A DNA stretch of 64,000 bases from Variovorax sp. OK212 (lineage in GTDB: Bacteria > Pseudomonadota > Gammaproteobacteria > Burkholderiales > Burkholderiaceae_C), in assembly GCF_900112425.1 (NCBI RefSeq), contig NZ_FOLP01000001.1, positions 1,362,902-1,426,901 of the forward strand, given 5' to 3'. Positions 25,834 through 34,541 of this stretch are shown here, one piece after another. Within the stretch, counting starts at the first letter, position 1, and each line of letters begins with the position of its first letter. The position numbers were made by a program, and so were the translations under genes. The notes beneath the pieces are model-generated. The model had not been told where the DNA came from, ran no database searches, and saw only the letters and a list, made by a program, of their open reading frames with translations.

Positions 25834-25876
25834 GATAGTTCATTGCTATCAAAATGTCTTATTTGGTAGCTATACT
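25834..25876 (+). promoter_or_regulatory. OxyR-like operator and -10 in front of ahpC
   Basis: GATAG-N7-CTATC (25834-25850) is an exact OxyR-type half (ATAG-N7-CTAT), followed by a poorer downstream half near 25858-25872 and a -10-like TATACT at 25871-25876. ahpC is a classical OxyR target. Comamonadaceae also carry dispersed TAGC/CTATC-rich repeats, so a chance repeat is an alternative. Confidence 0.5.
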
Positions 25877-25924
25877 CATGGCTCGCACTTATTTTTGTCC
25901 ACCCGCAGCATCCAAGGAATCACC

Positions 25925-26488
25925 ATGTCCCTGATCAACACCCAAGTCCAGCCCTTCAAGACCCAGGCCTACCTCAACGGCAAGTTCATCGATGTGTCCG
26001 ACGAGACGCTCAAGGGCAAATGGTCCGTGCTGATCTTCATGCCCGCGGCCTTCACCTTCAACTGCCCGACCGAAGTCGAAGACGCGGCCGACAACTACCC
26101 CGAGTTCCAGAAGCTGGGTGCCGAGGTCTACATCGTGACCACCGACACGCACTTCTCGCACAAGGTCTGGCACGACACCTCGCCGGCCGTCGGCAAGGCC
26201 AAGTTCCCGCTGGTGGGCGACCCGACCCACACGCTGACCAACGCTTTCGGCGTGCACATCCCTGAAGAAGGCCTGGCGCTGCGCGGCACCTTCGTGATCA
26301 ACCCCGACGGCATCATCAAGACCGCCGAAGTGCACTCCAACGAAATCGCCCGCGACGTCAAGGAAACCCTGCGCAAGCTCAAGGCAGCGGTCTACACCGC
26401 CGCCCACCCGAACGAAGTCTGCCCCGCAAAGTGGAATGATGGCGACAAGACCATCGCTCCGTCGTTCGACCTCGTCGGCAAGATCTAA
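25925..26488 (+). CDS. ahpC: Alkyl hydroperoxide reductase subunit C (typical 2-Cys peroxiredoxin)
   Basis: A 187-residue protein, standard length. The peroxidatic Cys47 is in FTFNCPTE and the resolving Cys166 in NEVCPAKW. It reduces hydrogen peroxide and organic peroxides and is recycled by AhpF. A terminator follows its stop, yet ahpF lies only 94 bases downstream, so most transcripts are probably ahpC only. Confidence 0.96.
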   Translation: MSLINTQVQPFKTQAYLNGKFIDVSDETLKGKWSVLIFMPAAFTFNCPTEVEDAADNYPEFQKLGAEVYIVTTDTHFSHKVWHDTSPAVGKAKFPLVGDPTHTLTNAFGVHIPEEGLALRGTFVINPDGIIKTAEVHSNEIARDVKETLRKLKAAVYTAAHPNEVCPAKWNDGDKTIAPSFDLVGKI

Positions 26489-26504
26489 GCAGCGCCCCGC
26501 GCGA

Positions 26505-26539
26505 AAGCCCGGGCGCTCACGAGGCCCCCGGGCTTTTTT
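26505..26539 (+). terminator. Intrinsic terminator between ahpC and ahpF
   Basis: AAGCCCGGG (26505-26513) pairs with CCCGGGCTT (26527-26535) and runs into six T residues. Confidence 0.85.
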
Positions 26540-26549
26540 GTCCCCAGTT

Positions 26550-26566
26550 GATAGTTTTCAGTTATC
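26550..26566 (+). promoter_or_regulatory. Second OxyR-like half site, in front of ahpF
   Basis: GATAG-N7-TTATC, 16 bases before the ahpF ATG and after the ahpC terminator. It could give ahpF its own peroxide control, but no -10/-35 pair is evident beside it. Confidence 0.35.
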
Positions 26567-26581
26567 GAAAGAGAGTCCCTC

Positions 26582-28150
26582 ATGCTCGACGCCAACACCA
26601 AAGCCCAATTGAAGAGTTACCTCGACCGCGCCACGCAGCCGATCGAGATCGTCGCCTCGCTCGACGACAGCAAGGCCTCGGGCGAGGTGCTGTCGCTGCT
26701 GAAGGACGTGGCCGAATCATCTGCGCTGGTCAAGCTGACCGAAAGCCGCGACGACAACCACCGCAAGCCCTCGTTCTCGGTCAACCGCCCGAGCGAAAAC
26801 CACGGCCCGCGCTTTGCCGGCCTGCCGATGGGCCATGAATTCACGTCGCTGATCCTTGCGTTGCTGCAGATCGGCGGCTATCCCCCGAAGGTCGAGCAGG
26901 TTGTGCTCGACCAGATCAAGGCGCTCGACGGCGACTTCGAGTTCGAGATCTACGTCTCGCTCACCTGCCACAACTGCCCCGACGTGGTCCAGGCGCTGAA
27001 CCTGATGGCGGTGCAGAACCCGCGCATCCGCACCACCATGATCGAAGGCGGCACCTTCCAGGACGAAGTGAAGGAACGCCAGGTCATGGCCGTGCCCACC
27101 GTGTTCCTGAACGGCACCGAGTTCGGCCAGGGCCGCATGAGCCTCGAGGAGATCCTCGCCAAGCTCGACAACAGCGGCGTCGAGCGTGAAGCCAAGAAGA
27201 TCGCCGGCAAGGACCCGTTCGACGTGCTGATCGTCGGCGGCGGTCCCGCGGGCGCCGCAGCTGCCGTGTATGCCGCACGCAAGGGCATCCGCACCGGCGT
27301 GGCTTCGGAGCGCTTTGGCGGCCAGGTGCTGGACACCATGGGCATCGAGAACTTCATTTCGATCAAGGAAACCGAAGGACCGAAGTTCGCCCATGCGCTC
27401 GAAGAGCACGTGCGCGACTACGAGGTCGACATCATGAACCTGCAGCGCGCCAAGGCCCTCGTGCCGAATGCGGGGCCGGGCAGCGACCTGATCGAAGTGC
27501 AGCTCGAAAGCGGCGCCTCGCTCAAGAGCAAGACCGTCATCATCTCGACCGGCGCGCGCTGGCGGAACATCAACGTGCCCGGCGAGCACGAGTTCAAGAA
27601 CAAGGGCGTGGCGTACTGCCCGCACTGCGACGGACCGCTGTTCAAGGGCAAGCGCGTCGCGGTGGTCGGCGGCGGCAACTCGGGCGTCGAAGCGGCAATC
27701 GACCTGGCCGGCATCGTGGGCCATGTCACGCTGATCGAGTTCGACACGCAGTTGCGTGCCGACGCCGTGCTGCAGCGCAAGCTGCGCAGCCTGAAGAACG
27801 TCGACATCTTCACCAACGCGCAGACCACCGAGATCACCGGCGACCAGAAGGTCAACGGCCTGGTCTACAAGGACCGCGCAACGGGCGAGTTGAAGAAGGT
27901 CGAGCTCGAGGGCGTGTTCATCCAGATCGGCCTGGTGCCCAACACCGACTGGCTCAAGGGCACGGTGGAGCTGTCGAAGCACGGCGAGATCGTCGTGGAC
28001 GCGCGCGGCCAGACCTCGGTGCCTGGCGTGTTCGCGGCGGGTGACGCCACCACCGTGCCGTTCAAGCAGATCATCATCGCGGCCGGCGACGGCGCGAAGG
28101 CGGCGCTCGGTGCGTTCGACCACCTGATCCGCACATCGGCCCCGGCGTAA
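26582..28150 (+). CDS. ahpF: Alkyl hydroperoxide reductase subunit F
   Basis: A 522-residue flavoprotein. The N-terminal tandem thioredoxin-fold domain holds the CHNC disulfide (Cys129, Cys132); the FAD-binding start is [20 protein letters not shown]; the thioredoxin-reductase-like CPHC redox pair lies in [13 protein letters not shown]; the NAD(P)H motif is [19 protein letters not shown]; the C-terminal FAD motif is [14 protein letters not shown]. It passes electrons from NADH to AhpC. Confidence 0.96.
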   Translation: MLDANTKAQLKSYLDRATQPIEIVASLDDSKASGEVLSLLKDVAESSALVKLTESRDDNHRKPSFSVNRPSENHGPRFAGLPMGHEFTSLILALLQIGGYPPKVEQVVLDQIKALDGDFEFEIYVSLTCHNCPDVVQALNLMAVQNPRIRTTMIEGGTFQDEVKERQVMAVPTVFLNGTEFGQGRMSLEEILAKLDNSGVEREAKKIAGKDPFDVLIVGGGPAGAAAAVYAARKGIRTGVASERFGGQVLDTMGIENFISIKETEGPKFAHALEEHVRDYEVDIMNLQRAKALVPNAGPGSDLIEVQLESGASLKSKTVIISTGARWRNINVPGEHEFKNKGVAYCPHCDGPLFKGKRVAVVGGGNSGVEAAIDLAGIVGHVTLIEFDTQLRADAVLQRKLRSLKNVDIFTNAQTTEITGDQKVNGLVYKDRATGELKKVELEGVFIQIGLVPNTDWLKGTVELSKHGEIVVDARGQTSVPGVFAAGDATTVPFKQIIIAAGDGAKAALGAFDHLIRTSAPA

Positions 28151-28162
28151 GTAAGCCTAAAG

Positions 28163-28192
28163 TTGCTCAGTTGAGAATTATTCTCATACAAT
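28163..28192 (+). promoter_or_regulatory. Fur-overlapped promoter of the haem uptake operon
   Basis: The perfect 7-1-7 inverted repeat TGAGAATTATTCTCA (28172-28186) fills the spacer between a -35-like TTGCTC (28163-28168) and a -10 TACAAT (28187-28192). This is the expected layout for Fur repression of an iron-uptake operon. Confidence 0.75.
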
Positions 28193-28201
28193 AAAAGGCT
28201 T

Positions 28202-28308
28202 GGGCCGAACCCGTTTCCGGTCCCTCACCGCCAGCCAGGTCGGCCCGCGCAGACGCCTGCGCCCGAAGGTCCAGCAAGCAGTTTTTCAACTGTTTCCTGG
28301 ACCTTTTT
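28202..28308 (+). promoter_or_regulatory. Structured leader with three hairpins, the last terminator-like
   Basis: Between the promoter and the receptor GTG the RNA can form: hairpin 1, GGGCCGA (28202-28208) with TCGGCCC (28240-28246); hairpin 2, GCGCAG with CTGCGC across ACGC (28247-28262); hairpin 3, AAGGTCCAG (28266-28274) with CTGGACCTT (28297-28305), enclosing CAGTT/AACTG (28279-28292), and ending in TTTTT (28304-28308). Hairpin 3 has the form of an intrinsic terminator placed one base before the start codon. It may end the ahpF transcript or act as an attenuator of the haem operon. Confidence 0.6.
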
Positions 28309-28309
28309 C

Positions 28310-30559
28310 GTGGCCACCAAAAACACCCCTTGTGCTGCTGTTCGCGCTGCCGTTCGCCCTGGTTTTCGCCTTGCCCTCCTGCCGTGCCTGATCGCCTCCG
28401 GGCTCGGCCTCGCGGCCCCCTCGTGGGCCCAGCGCGTCGCGGCGCTCAATGAAGTGGTGGTGAGCGGTTCGCGCTCCGAGCAGGCGAGGGACGACCTCGC
28501 GGTGAGCACCGAAGTCATCGGCCGCGACGACATCGAGTCCAGGCAGATCACCGACATCCGCGACGCCGTGCGCGACCTGCCCAACGTGTCGGTCAAGCGC
28601 GCCCCCGCGCGCTTCGGCCTGGCGCAGGGCAACACCGGGCGCGACGGCAACGCCGGCTTCAACATCCGCGGCCTCGACGGCAATCGCGTGCTGATGCTGA
28701 CCGACGGCATCCGCACGCCGCGCAGCTATGTGTTCAGCGCCAACGCGTTCGGGCGCGACTACTTCGACCTCAGCCTGGTCGAGCGCATCGAGATCATCAA
28801 GGGCCCGGCCTCCGCGCTCTACGGTTCAGACGGCCTTGCGGGCCTGGTCAACTTCATCACGCGCGATCCGTCGTCGTACCTGCGCGACGGCAAGACCTTC
28901 GGCGGCAGCGCCAACGTCGGCTACAGCGGCGACGACAACGGCACGCACGGCGGCGTCACGCTCGCGGGCAAGGCCAATGACACGCTGCAGTGGCTCATCT
29001 CGGCCAACATGGGCCGCTCCAGCGCGCTGGAGAACATGGGCAGCAACAACGCGGCCAACGTCGAGCGCACCACGCCCAACCCGCAGCGCGACCGCAACAA
29101 GGCGTTGCTGGCCAAGGTCACCCTCACGCCCAACGCCGACCAGCGCCACGGCTTCACCTTCGAGCACGTCGACAAGACGGCCCGCTACGACCTGCTGTCG
29201 GGCGTCGCCAAGCCGCCTTATGCTTCCACCTCGGTCGTCGGCCTGAACGCGAAGACCGACCTGCAGCGCGACCGCTTCACCTACGACGGCCGCCTGCGCC
29301 TGAACTCCGTCATGGCCGACAGCCTGCTGGCCGTGGTGAGCTACCAGAAGGCAAAGTCGCGCGAGTTCATCTACGAAGACCGCTACACCGCCGCCGACCG
29401 CACGCGCGACGTCACCTACGACGAGAGCACCTGGCAGCTCGGCCTGCAGGCCGACAAGATGGTGCGCATGGGGCCGGACATGGGAGGGTGGGCCCAGAAG
29501 ATCACCTACGGCTTCGACTACACGCGCACCAACGTCGAGAACCTGCAGACCGGGCTGGTGCCGCCGGCCGGCGAGAGCTATCCGCTCAAGCGCTTCCCCG
29601 ACACGCGCGAGAGCTCGTCCGCCTTCTACGTGCAGGACGAGTTCATCCACGACCGCTGGAGCATCACGCCCGGCATTCGCTTCGACCACTTCTCGCTCGA
29701 TGCGAAGCAGGCCGGCTTCGGCGCGCAGGCCGTGTCGCTGTCGGGCTCCGCGGTGTCGCCCAAGCTGGGCGTGCTGTTTCGCGCCACGCCGCAATGGAGC
29801 GTGTACGGCAACTACGCCTCGGGCTTCAAGGCGCCCAACGCGTTCCAGGTGAACAACTTCTTCGAGAACGTGATCTCGGGCTACAAGACCATTCCCAACC
29901 CGAACCTCAAGCCCGAGAAGAGCCAGAACATCGAGCTGGGCCTGCGCGTGCGCACCGGCATCCTGAGCTTCGACGTGGCCGCCTTCACCGGCGACTACAA
30001 GGACCTGATCGAGAACGACCGCCAGGTGGGCGGCGTGTTCGGCTCGCGCACCAATCCGGCGACTTTCCAGTCGGTGAACATCGGCCGCGCGCGCATCAGC
30101 GGCTTCGAGATCAAGGGCGAGCTCGACTTCACCGACAACGGCAACGGTTTTTCCGTGCCCTTCGCCTACGGCCAGACGCGCGGGCGCGACCGCACCAACA
30201 ACCGGCCGCTGAATTCGATCGATCCGAGCAAGGCCAGCGTGGGCATCAAGTACCAGGCGCCGGTGTGGAACGTGAGCCTGAGCGCGGTGAACCACGCGCG
30301 CAAGAAATGGTCCGACATCGACGCCACCGAAGTCACGGCCGGCACCCAGTTCCAGACGCCCGCGGCCACCACCTTCGACCTGGGCGCGCAGTGGCGCATC
30401 CGCAAGGACCTGCGCCTGAACGCCTCGGTCACCAACCTCACCAACAAGCGCTACTGGATGTGGAGCGACGTGCGCGGCCTGGCCTCGACCTCGACCGTCC
30501 GCGACGCCTACACCCAGCCGGGGCGCAGCTTCAACGTGTCGCTCGTGGCGGACTTCTGA
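28310..30559 (+). CDS. hmuR: TonB-dependent haem/haemoglobin receptor
   Basis: A 749-residue outer-membrane receptor. The start is a GTG with no visible ribosome binding site, giving a signal peptide cleaved near PSWAQ. A TonB-box-like LNEVVVSGSR follows, then the plug (DIESRQITDIRDAVRDLPNV, GFNIRGLDGNRVLMLTDGIR, IEIIKGPASALYGSDGLAG) and a 22-strand barrel ending in SFNVSLVADF with the C-terminal Phe. Plug wording (GNAGFNIRGLDGNRV) and the following hmuSTUV genes fit the haemoglobin/transferrin/lactoferrin-type haem receptors. It imports haem using TonB-ExbBD. Confidence 0.92.
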   Translation: MATKNTPCAAVRAAVRPGFRLALLPCLIASGLGLAAPSWAQRVAALNEVVVSGSRSEQARDDLAVSTEVIGRDDIESRQITDIRDAVRDLPNVSVKRAPARFGLAQGNTGRDGNAGFNIRGLDGNRVLMLTDGIRTPRSYVFSANAFGRDYFDLSLVERIEIIKGPASALYGSDGLAGLVNFITRDPSSYLRDGKTFGGSANVGYSGDDNGTHGGVTLAGKANDTLQWLISANMGRSSALENMGSNNAANVERTTPNPQRDRNKALLAKVTLTPNADQRHGFTFEHVDKTARYDLLSGVAKPPYASTSVVGLNAKTDLQRDRFTYDGRLRLNSVMADSLLAVVSYQKAKSREFIYEDRYTAADRTRDVTYDESTWQLGLQADKMVRMGPDMGGWAQKITYGFDYTRTNVENLQTGLVPPAGESYPLKRFPDTRESSSAFYVQDEFIHDRWSITPGIRFDHFSLDAKQAGFGAQAVSLSGSAVSPKLGVLFRATPQWSVYGNYASGFKAPNAFQVNNFFENVISGYKTIPNPNLKPEKSQNIELGLRVRTGILSFDVAAFTGDYKDLIENDRQVGGVFGSRTNPATFQSVNIGRARISGFEIKGELDFTDNGNGFSVPFAYGQTRGRDRTNNRPLNSIDPSKASVGIKYQAPVWNVSLSAVNHARKKWSDIDATEVTAGTQFQTPAATTFDLGAQWRIRKDLRLNASVTNLTNKRYWMWSDVRGLASTSTVRDAYTQPGRSFNVSLVADF

Positions 30560-30596
30560 CCCCGGCGAACCGCCGATTGCACACCAAGGAAAACCG

Positions 30597-31706
30597 ATGA
30601 ACGCCCAAGACATCCGAGACCGATTCGCCGCATTGCGCGCCAAGGGCATGCGCCACAAGGACGCCGCCGCGGCCATGGGCCTGTCCGAGGGCGCGGCCGC
30701 GGCCGCGCACACCGGCACGCATGACAAGGCCTTGCGCGCCACGCGGCTGCGCGGCCCCTGGGTCGAACTGCTGCAGGCGCTGGAGCTGTGCGGCCCCGTG
30801 CTCGCGCTCACGCGCAACGAGACCACGGTGCACGAGAAGACCGGGGTCTACGAGAAGGTCTCGGGCAGCGGCGCGATGGGCATCGCGCTGGGCGAGGCCA
30901 TCGACCTGCGCCTGTTCTTCAGCCGCTGGCATGCGGGCTTCGCGGTGAGCGAGGCGGCAGCCAACCCGGGCGTGCTACCGTCGCTGAGCCTGCAGTTCTT
31001 CAACGCGCAGGGCGTGGCCGTGCACAAGATCTTCGTGCGCGACGCCACCGACCGCGATGCGTTCCAGTCGGTCATCGACACCTACACCGCGACCGGCGAA
31101 GAAGCCGGGCCCGTGGCGTTCGTCGCAGCGCAGGACAAGGCCGCGCCGCGCGAGGACGGCGCCGTCGATGCCGCGGGTCTCGCCGAGGCCTGGCGCGGCA
31201 TGAAGGACACGCACGAGTTCTTCGGCCTGCTCAACAAGTTCAACGTGGAGCGCCAGCAGAGCTTTCGCCTGACCGAGGGCGAGTTCACGCAGCGCGCCGA
31301 GCTCGGCGCCATCCGCGCGCTGCTGCAGGAAGCCTCGTTCGACGGCACGCCGATCATGGTGTTCGTCGGCAGCCCGGGCTGCATCCAGATCCACTCCGGC
31401 CCCGTGGTGCGCATCGAGCCGATGGAGATGCGCGGCGCCGACGAGAACGCACCGCCGATCCGCTGGCTCAACGTGCTCGACCCGGGCTTCAACCTGCACC
31501 TGCGCGAAGACCGCATCGCCAGCGTGTGGATCGTCGAGAAGCCGACCAGCGACGGCGTCGTCACCTCGGTCGAAGCCTTCGACCATACCGGCGAGCTGAT
31601 GGCCATGTTCTTCGGCGCGCGCAAGCCCGGCACGCCGGAGCTGGAGCCGTGGCGCCACATCGTGCGCGAGCTGCCGCGCCTTCAATCCACCACACCCGCG
31701 CCATGA
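30597..31706 (+). CDS. hmuS: Hemin-degrading factor / haem chaperone HmuS
   Basis: A 369-residue protein made of two repeats of the HemS/ChuX fold (residues about 45-180 and 215-360; LRLFFSRWHAGFAVSEA in the first, LNVLDPGFNLHLREDRIASV in the second). The N terminus (DIRDRFAALRAKGMRHKDAA) is typical of HemS/HmuS. It binds imported haem in the cytoplasm and in related proteins degrades it. It overlaps hmuT by ATGA. Confidence 0.92.
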   Translation: MNAQDIRDRFAALRAKGMRHKDAAAAMGLSEGAAAAAHTGTHDKALRATRLRGPWVELLQALELCGPVLALTRNETTVHEKTGVYEKVSGSGAMGIALGEAIDLRLFFSRWHAGFAVSEAAANPGVLPSLSLQFFNAQGVAVHKIFVRDATDRDAFQSVIDTYTATGEEAGPVAFVAAQDKAAPREDGAVDAAGLAEAWRGMKDTHEFFGLLNKFNVERQQSFRLTEGEFTQRAELGAIRALLQEASFDGTPIMVFVGSPGCIQIHSGPVVRIEPMEMRGADENAPPIRWLNVLDPGFNLHLREDRIASVWIVEKPTSDGVVTSVEAFDHTGELMAMFFGARKPGTPELEPWRHIVRELPRLQSTTPAP

Positions 31707-32608
31707 CCGCCTTTCACCACATCGCCCGCCGCCTGCCGCAACGCCGCGACGTGCTGCGCCTGATCGGCGCCTCGTCGCTCGGCGCCGCCGCGCTGCCGCT
31801 GTTCGCGCAGGACGCGAAGCTGCCGAAGCTCGTGACCGTCAGCGGCGCGATCACCGAGGTGGTCTACCTGCTGGGCGCCGAAGGGCAACTGGTCGGCACA
31901 GACACCACCAGCCTGTACCCGGCCGCCGCGCGCGCCACGCCCAAGGTGGGCTACATGCGCCAGCTGTCGGCCGAGGGCCTGCTGTCGCTCAAGCCGGACG
32001 CGATCATCGCCACCAATGAATCGGGCCCGAGCGTGGTGCTCGACCAGGTTCGCAGCGCGGGCGTGAAGGTCGAGATCATCGAGGCCGACCACAGCTGGGG
32101 CGAGGTGCAGCGCAAGGTGCAGGCCGTGGGCCGCGCCGCCGCGCGCGAGGCGCAGGCGCGCGAACTGCAGGCCAGGCTCGACGCCGAGTGGGCCCGGGTG
32201 CAGCAGCGCGTGGCCGATTCAAGGGCGCGCAAGGTGCGCACCCCGCGCGTGCTGTTCGTGCTGTCGCACAGCGCCAGCCCGCAGGTGTCGGGCGAGAAGA
32301 CCGCCGCGCACTCGGTGATCGGTTTCGCGGGCGGCGTGAACGCGCTCGGCGGCTTCCAGGGCTACCGGCCGATGACGGCAGAGGCCATGGCCAGCGCCGC
32401 GCCCGACGTCATTCTCACGAGCACGCAAAGCATCGAGGCCCACGGCGGCGTCGACAGGTTCTGGCAACGGCCCGAACTGGCGCTCACGCCGGCCTTCAAA
32501 AAGCGCAGCCTGGTCACGCAGGACGCCTTGCTGCTGCTGGGCTTCGGCCCGCGCACGCCGGCGGCCATTGCCGAACTGCACGAGAAGTTCCTGGCAGCGG
32601 TGGCATGA
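31703..32608 (+). CDS. hmuT: Haem ABC transporter substrate-binding protein HmuT
   Basis: A 301-residue periplasmic binding protein of the helical-backbone class. The signal sequence RRDVLRLIGASSLGAAALPL has an RRxxLxL pattern, so Tat export is possible. The mature part shows VTVSGAITEVVYLLGAEGQL, VGYMRQLSAEGLLSLKPDAI, and VIGFAGGVNALGGFQGYRPM. The start overlaps hmuS and the stop overlaps hmuU, both by four bases. Confidence 0.92.
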   Translation: MTAFHHIARRLPQRRDVLRLIGASSLGAAALPLFAQDAKLPKLVTVSGAITEVVYLLGAEGQLVGTDTTSLYPAAARATPKVGYMRQLSAEGLLSLKPDAIIATNESGPSVVLDQVRSAGVKVEIIEADHSWGEVQRKVQAVGRAAAREAQARELQARLDAEWARVQQRVADSRARKVRTPRVLFVLSHSASPQVSGEKTAAHSVIGFAGGVNALGGFQGYRPMTAEAMASAAPDVILTSTQSIEAHGGVDRFWQRPELALTPAFKKRSLVTQDALLLLGFGPRTPAAIAELHEKFLAAVA

Positions 32609-33639
32609 GCCAGCGGTTTTCCGCGCGGGCCGTGCTGGGCGGCAGTGCGCTGCTGCTCGTCGCGGTGTTCATTCTGGGCGCGGTGTCGGGCGCCTATGCC
32701 ATCAGCCTGCCGCAACTGTGGAAGGTGCTGATGACGCTGGGCCACGGCGCCGACAAGTCGCCCGAGCACCTGGTGTTTCTCAACATCCGCCTGCCGCGCC
32801 TGGTGCTCGGCGTGGCGGCGGGCGCGGGGCTCGGCATGGCGGGCACGCTGATGCAGGGGCTGTTTCGCAACCCGCTGGCCGACCCTGGCCTGGTGGGCAT
32901 CAGCAGCGGTGCCGCGTTGGCCGCGGGCGTGACCATCATCCTGGGCGCGACGCTGTGGCCTTCGCTGCCGCGCACGCTCGGCAGCTGGACGCTGGTGCTC
33001 ATGGCCTTCGGCGGCGGGCTCTCGGTGACCTTGCTGATCTACAGCCTCTCGCGCAGCGAGGGCGGCACGCGCATGGCGCTGATGCTGCTGGCCGGCATCG
33101 CGGTCAATGCGCTGGCGGGCGCGGGGCTCGGCTTTCTCAGCGTGATGGCGACCGACGAGCAACTGCGCAGCCTGCAGTTCTGGCTGCTCGGCAGCCTGGG
33201 CGGGGCGCGCTGGAGCGCGGTGCTGCTGGTGGCCGCGGCGGTGCTGCTGGCTTGCCTGGCCGCGCGATCGCTGGCCGCGCCGCTGAACGCCATTGCGCTG
33301 GGCGAGGCGCAGGCGGCGCTGCTCGGCGTGGACGTCGAACGCATCAAGCGCCGCGCCATCGTCGTCACGGCCGTGGCCGTGGGGGCGGTGACGGCGACGA
33401 CCGGGATCATCGGTTTCATCGGGCTGATCGCGCCGCACTGGGTGCGCATGGTCGCCGGGCCCGATCACCGCGTGGTGCTGCCGGCCTCGGCGCTGCTGGG
33501 CGCCGCGCTGGTGCTCGCGGCCGACACGGTGGCGCGCACGGCGATGGCGCCGGTCGAGCTGCCGCTGGGCGTGCTCACGGCGTTCATCGGCGTGCCGATG
33601 TTTCTCTGGATGCTGCGGCGGTTCAAGGGGCGCATATGA
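32605..33639 (+). CDS. hmuU: Haem ABC transporter permease HmuU (FecCD family)
   Basis: A 344-residue FecCD-type permease with about ten membrane helices and the family segments NIRLPRLVLGVAAGAGLGMA, MQGLFRNPLADPGLVGISSG, and TGIIGFIGLIAPHWVRMVAG (coupling region to the ATPase). Acts as a dimer in the inner membrane with HmuV. Translationally coupled to hmuT and hmuV (ATGA overlaps). Confidence 0.93.
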   Translation: MSQRFSARAVLGGSALLLVAVFILGAVSGAYAISLPQLWKVLMTLGHGADKSPEHLVFLNIRLPRLVLGVAAGAGLGMAGTLMQGLFRNPLADPGLVGISSGAALAAGVTIILGATLWPSLPRTLGSWTLVLMAFGGGLSVTLLIYSLSRSEGGTRMALMLLAGIAVNALAGAGLGFLSVMATDEQLRSLQFWLLGSLGGARWSAVLLVAAAVLLACLAARSLAAPLNAIALGEAQAALLGVDVERIKRRAIVVTAVAVGAVTATTGIIGFIGLIAPHWVRMVAGPDHRVVLPASALLGAALVLAADTVARTAMAPVELPLGVLTAFIGVPMFLWMLRRFKGRI

Positions 33640-34451
33640 CGACGCAATCAGGTTCGCCTCGCGATGCGACGGCGCTGTCGTGTGCCGATGTCGAGGTGCG
33701 CATCGGCGAGAAGACGCTGCTCGTCGGTGCCTCCATTGCGCTGGCCGCGGGCAAGGTGACGGCCATCCTCGGGCCGAACGGGGCCGGCAAGTCGACGCTG
33801 CTGTCGGTGCTGGCCGGCCAGCGCGCGCCGACGCAGGGCAGGGTGACGCTCGACGGCCGGCCGCTCCAGGCGCACGGCATGCCGGCACTGGCGCTGCGCC
33901 GGGCGCTGATGCCGCAGGAAAGCGCGGTCGCCTTCGACTTCACCGCGCAGGAGATCGTGGTGCTGGGCCGCTACCCGCACCGCCGGGCGCCGGGGTGCGA
34001 CGAGGACGCGATCGTCGAGGAGGCCATGGCGCTCACCGACGTTTCGGCGCTGGCGGGGCGCGTTCTCAACACGCTGTCGGGCGGCGAGAAGGCGCGGGCG
34101 CACATGGCGCGGGCATTGGCCCAGCTGTGGCATCCGCGGCCCGATGGCGCGAGCCGCTGGCTGCTGCTCGACGAGCCCACCGCGGCGCTGGACCTCGCGC
34201 ACCAGCATTCGGCCATGCGCCTGCTGCGTGCCTGGGCCGGGCGCGGCGTGGGCGTGGTGGCGGTGCTGCACGACCTGAACCTGGCGCGGCGCTATGCCGA
34301 CGAGGTGGTGGTGCTGGGCGGCGATGCTGGCGGGCTGATCCGGGGGCCGGCCGCCGAGGTGCTGCAGCCGGCACTGATCGAGCAGGTCTGGCGCACGCCG
34401 TGCCAGAGCGTGACCAGCGCGGACGGCACGGCGCAGTATCTTTTTGGATGA
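33636..34451 (+). CDS. hmuV: Haem ABC transporter ATP-binding protein HmuV
   Basis: A 271-residue ATPase: Walker A GPNGAGKST (near residue 46), Q-loop at MPQESAVAFDF, signature TLSGGEKARAHMARAL, Walker B WLLLDEPTAALDL and switch histidine in AVLHDLNLARRYAD. This is a complete set of catalytic motifs. It is the last gene of the haem operon and is followed by a short tandem repeat. Confidence 0.94.
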   Translation: MTTQSGSPRDATALSCADVEVRIGEKTLLVGASIALAAGKVTAILGPNGAGKSTLLSVLAGQRAPTQGRVTLDGRPLQAHGMPALALRRALMPQESAVAFDFTAQEIVVLGRYPHRRAPGCDEDAIVEEAMALTDVSALAGRVLNTLSGGEKARAHMARALAQLWHPRPDGASRWLLLDEPTAALDLAHQHSAMRLLRAWAGRGVGVVAVLHDLNLARRYADEVVVLGGDAGGLIRGPAAEVLQPALIEQVWRTPCQSVTSADGTAQYLFG

Positions 34452-34459
34452 TTTCGCCG

Positions 34460-34503
34460 CCGTACACACGCCGTACACACGCCCTACGCACTCCCTACGC
34501 ACG
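34460..34503. repeat. Four tandem 11-bp repeats
   Basis: Units CCGTACACACG, CCGTACACACG, CCCTACGCACT and CCCTACGCACG follow one another just after hmuV, between convergent genes hmuV and ppsR. The first two are identical. No function is apparent. Confidence 0.8.
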
Positions 34504-34541
34504 CCAGTCGTGCGCAGGGCGCTATCTGAACGACAGCAACC

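Noticed and set aside
28200..28391. Frame beginning with TTG that overlaps the start of the haem receptor and ends in a hydrophobic stretch
   Set aside because: The hydrophobic part is the out-of-frame shadow of the receptor signal peptide and there is no suitable ribosome binding site.
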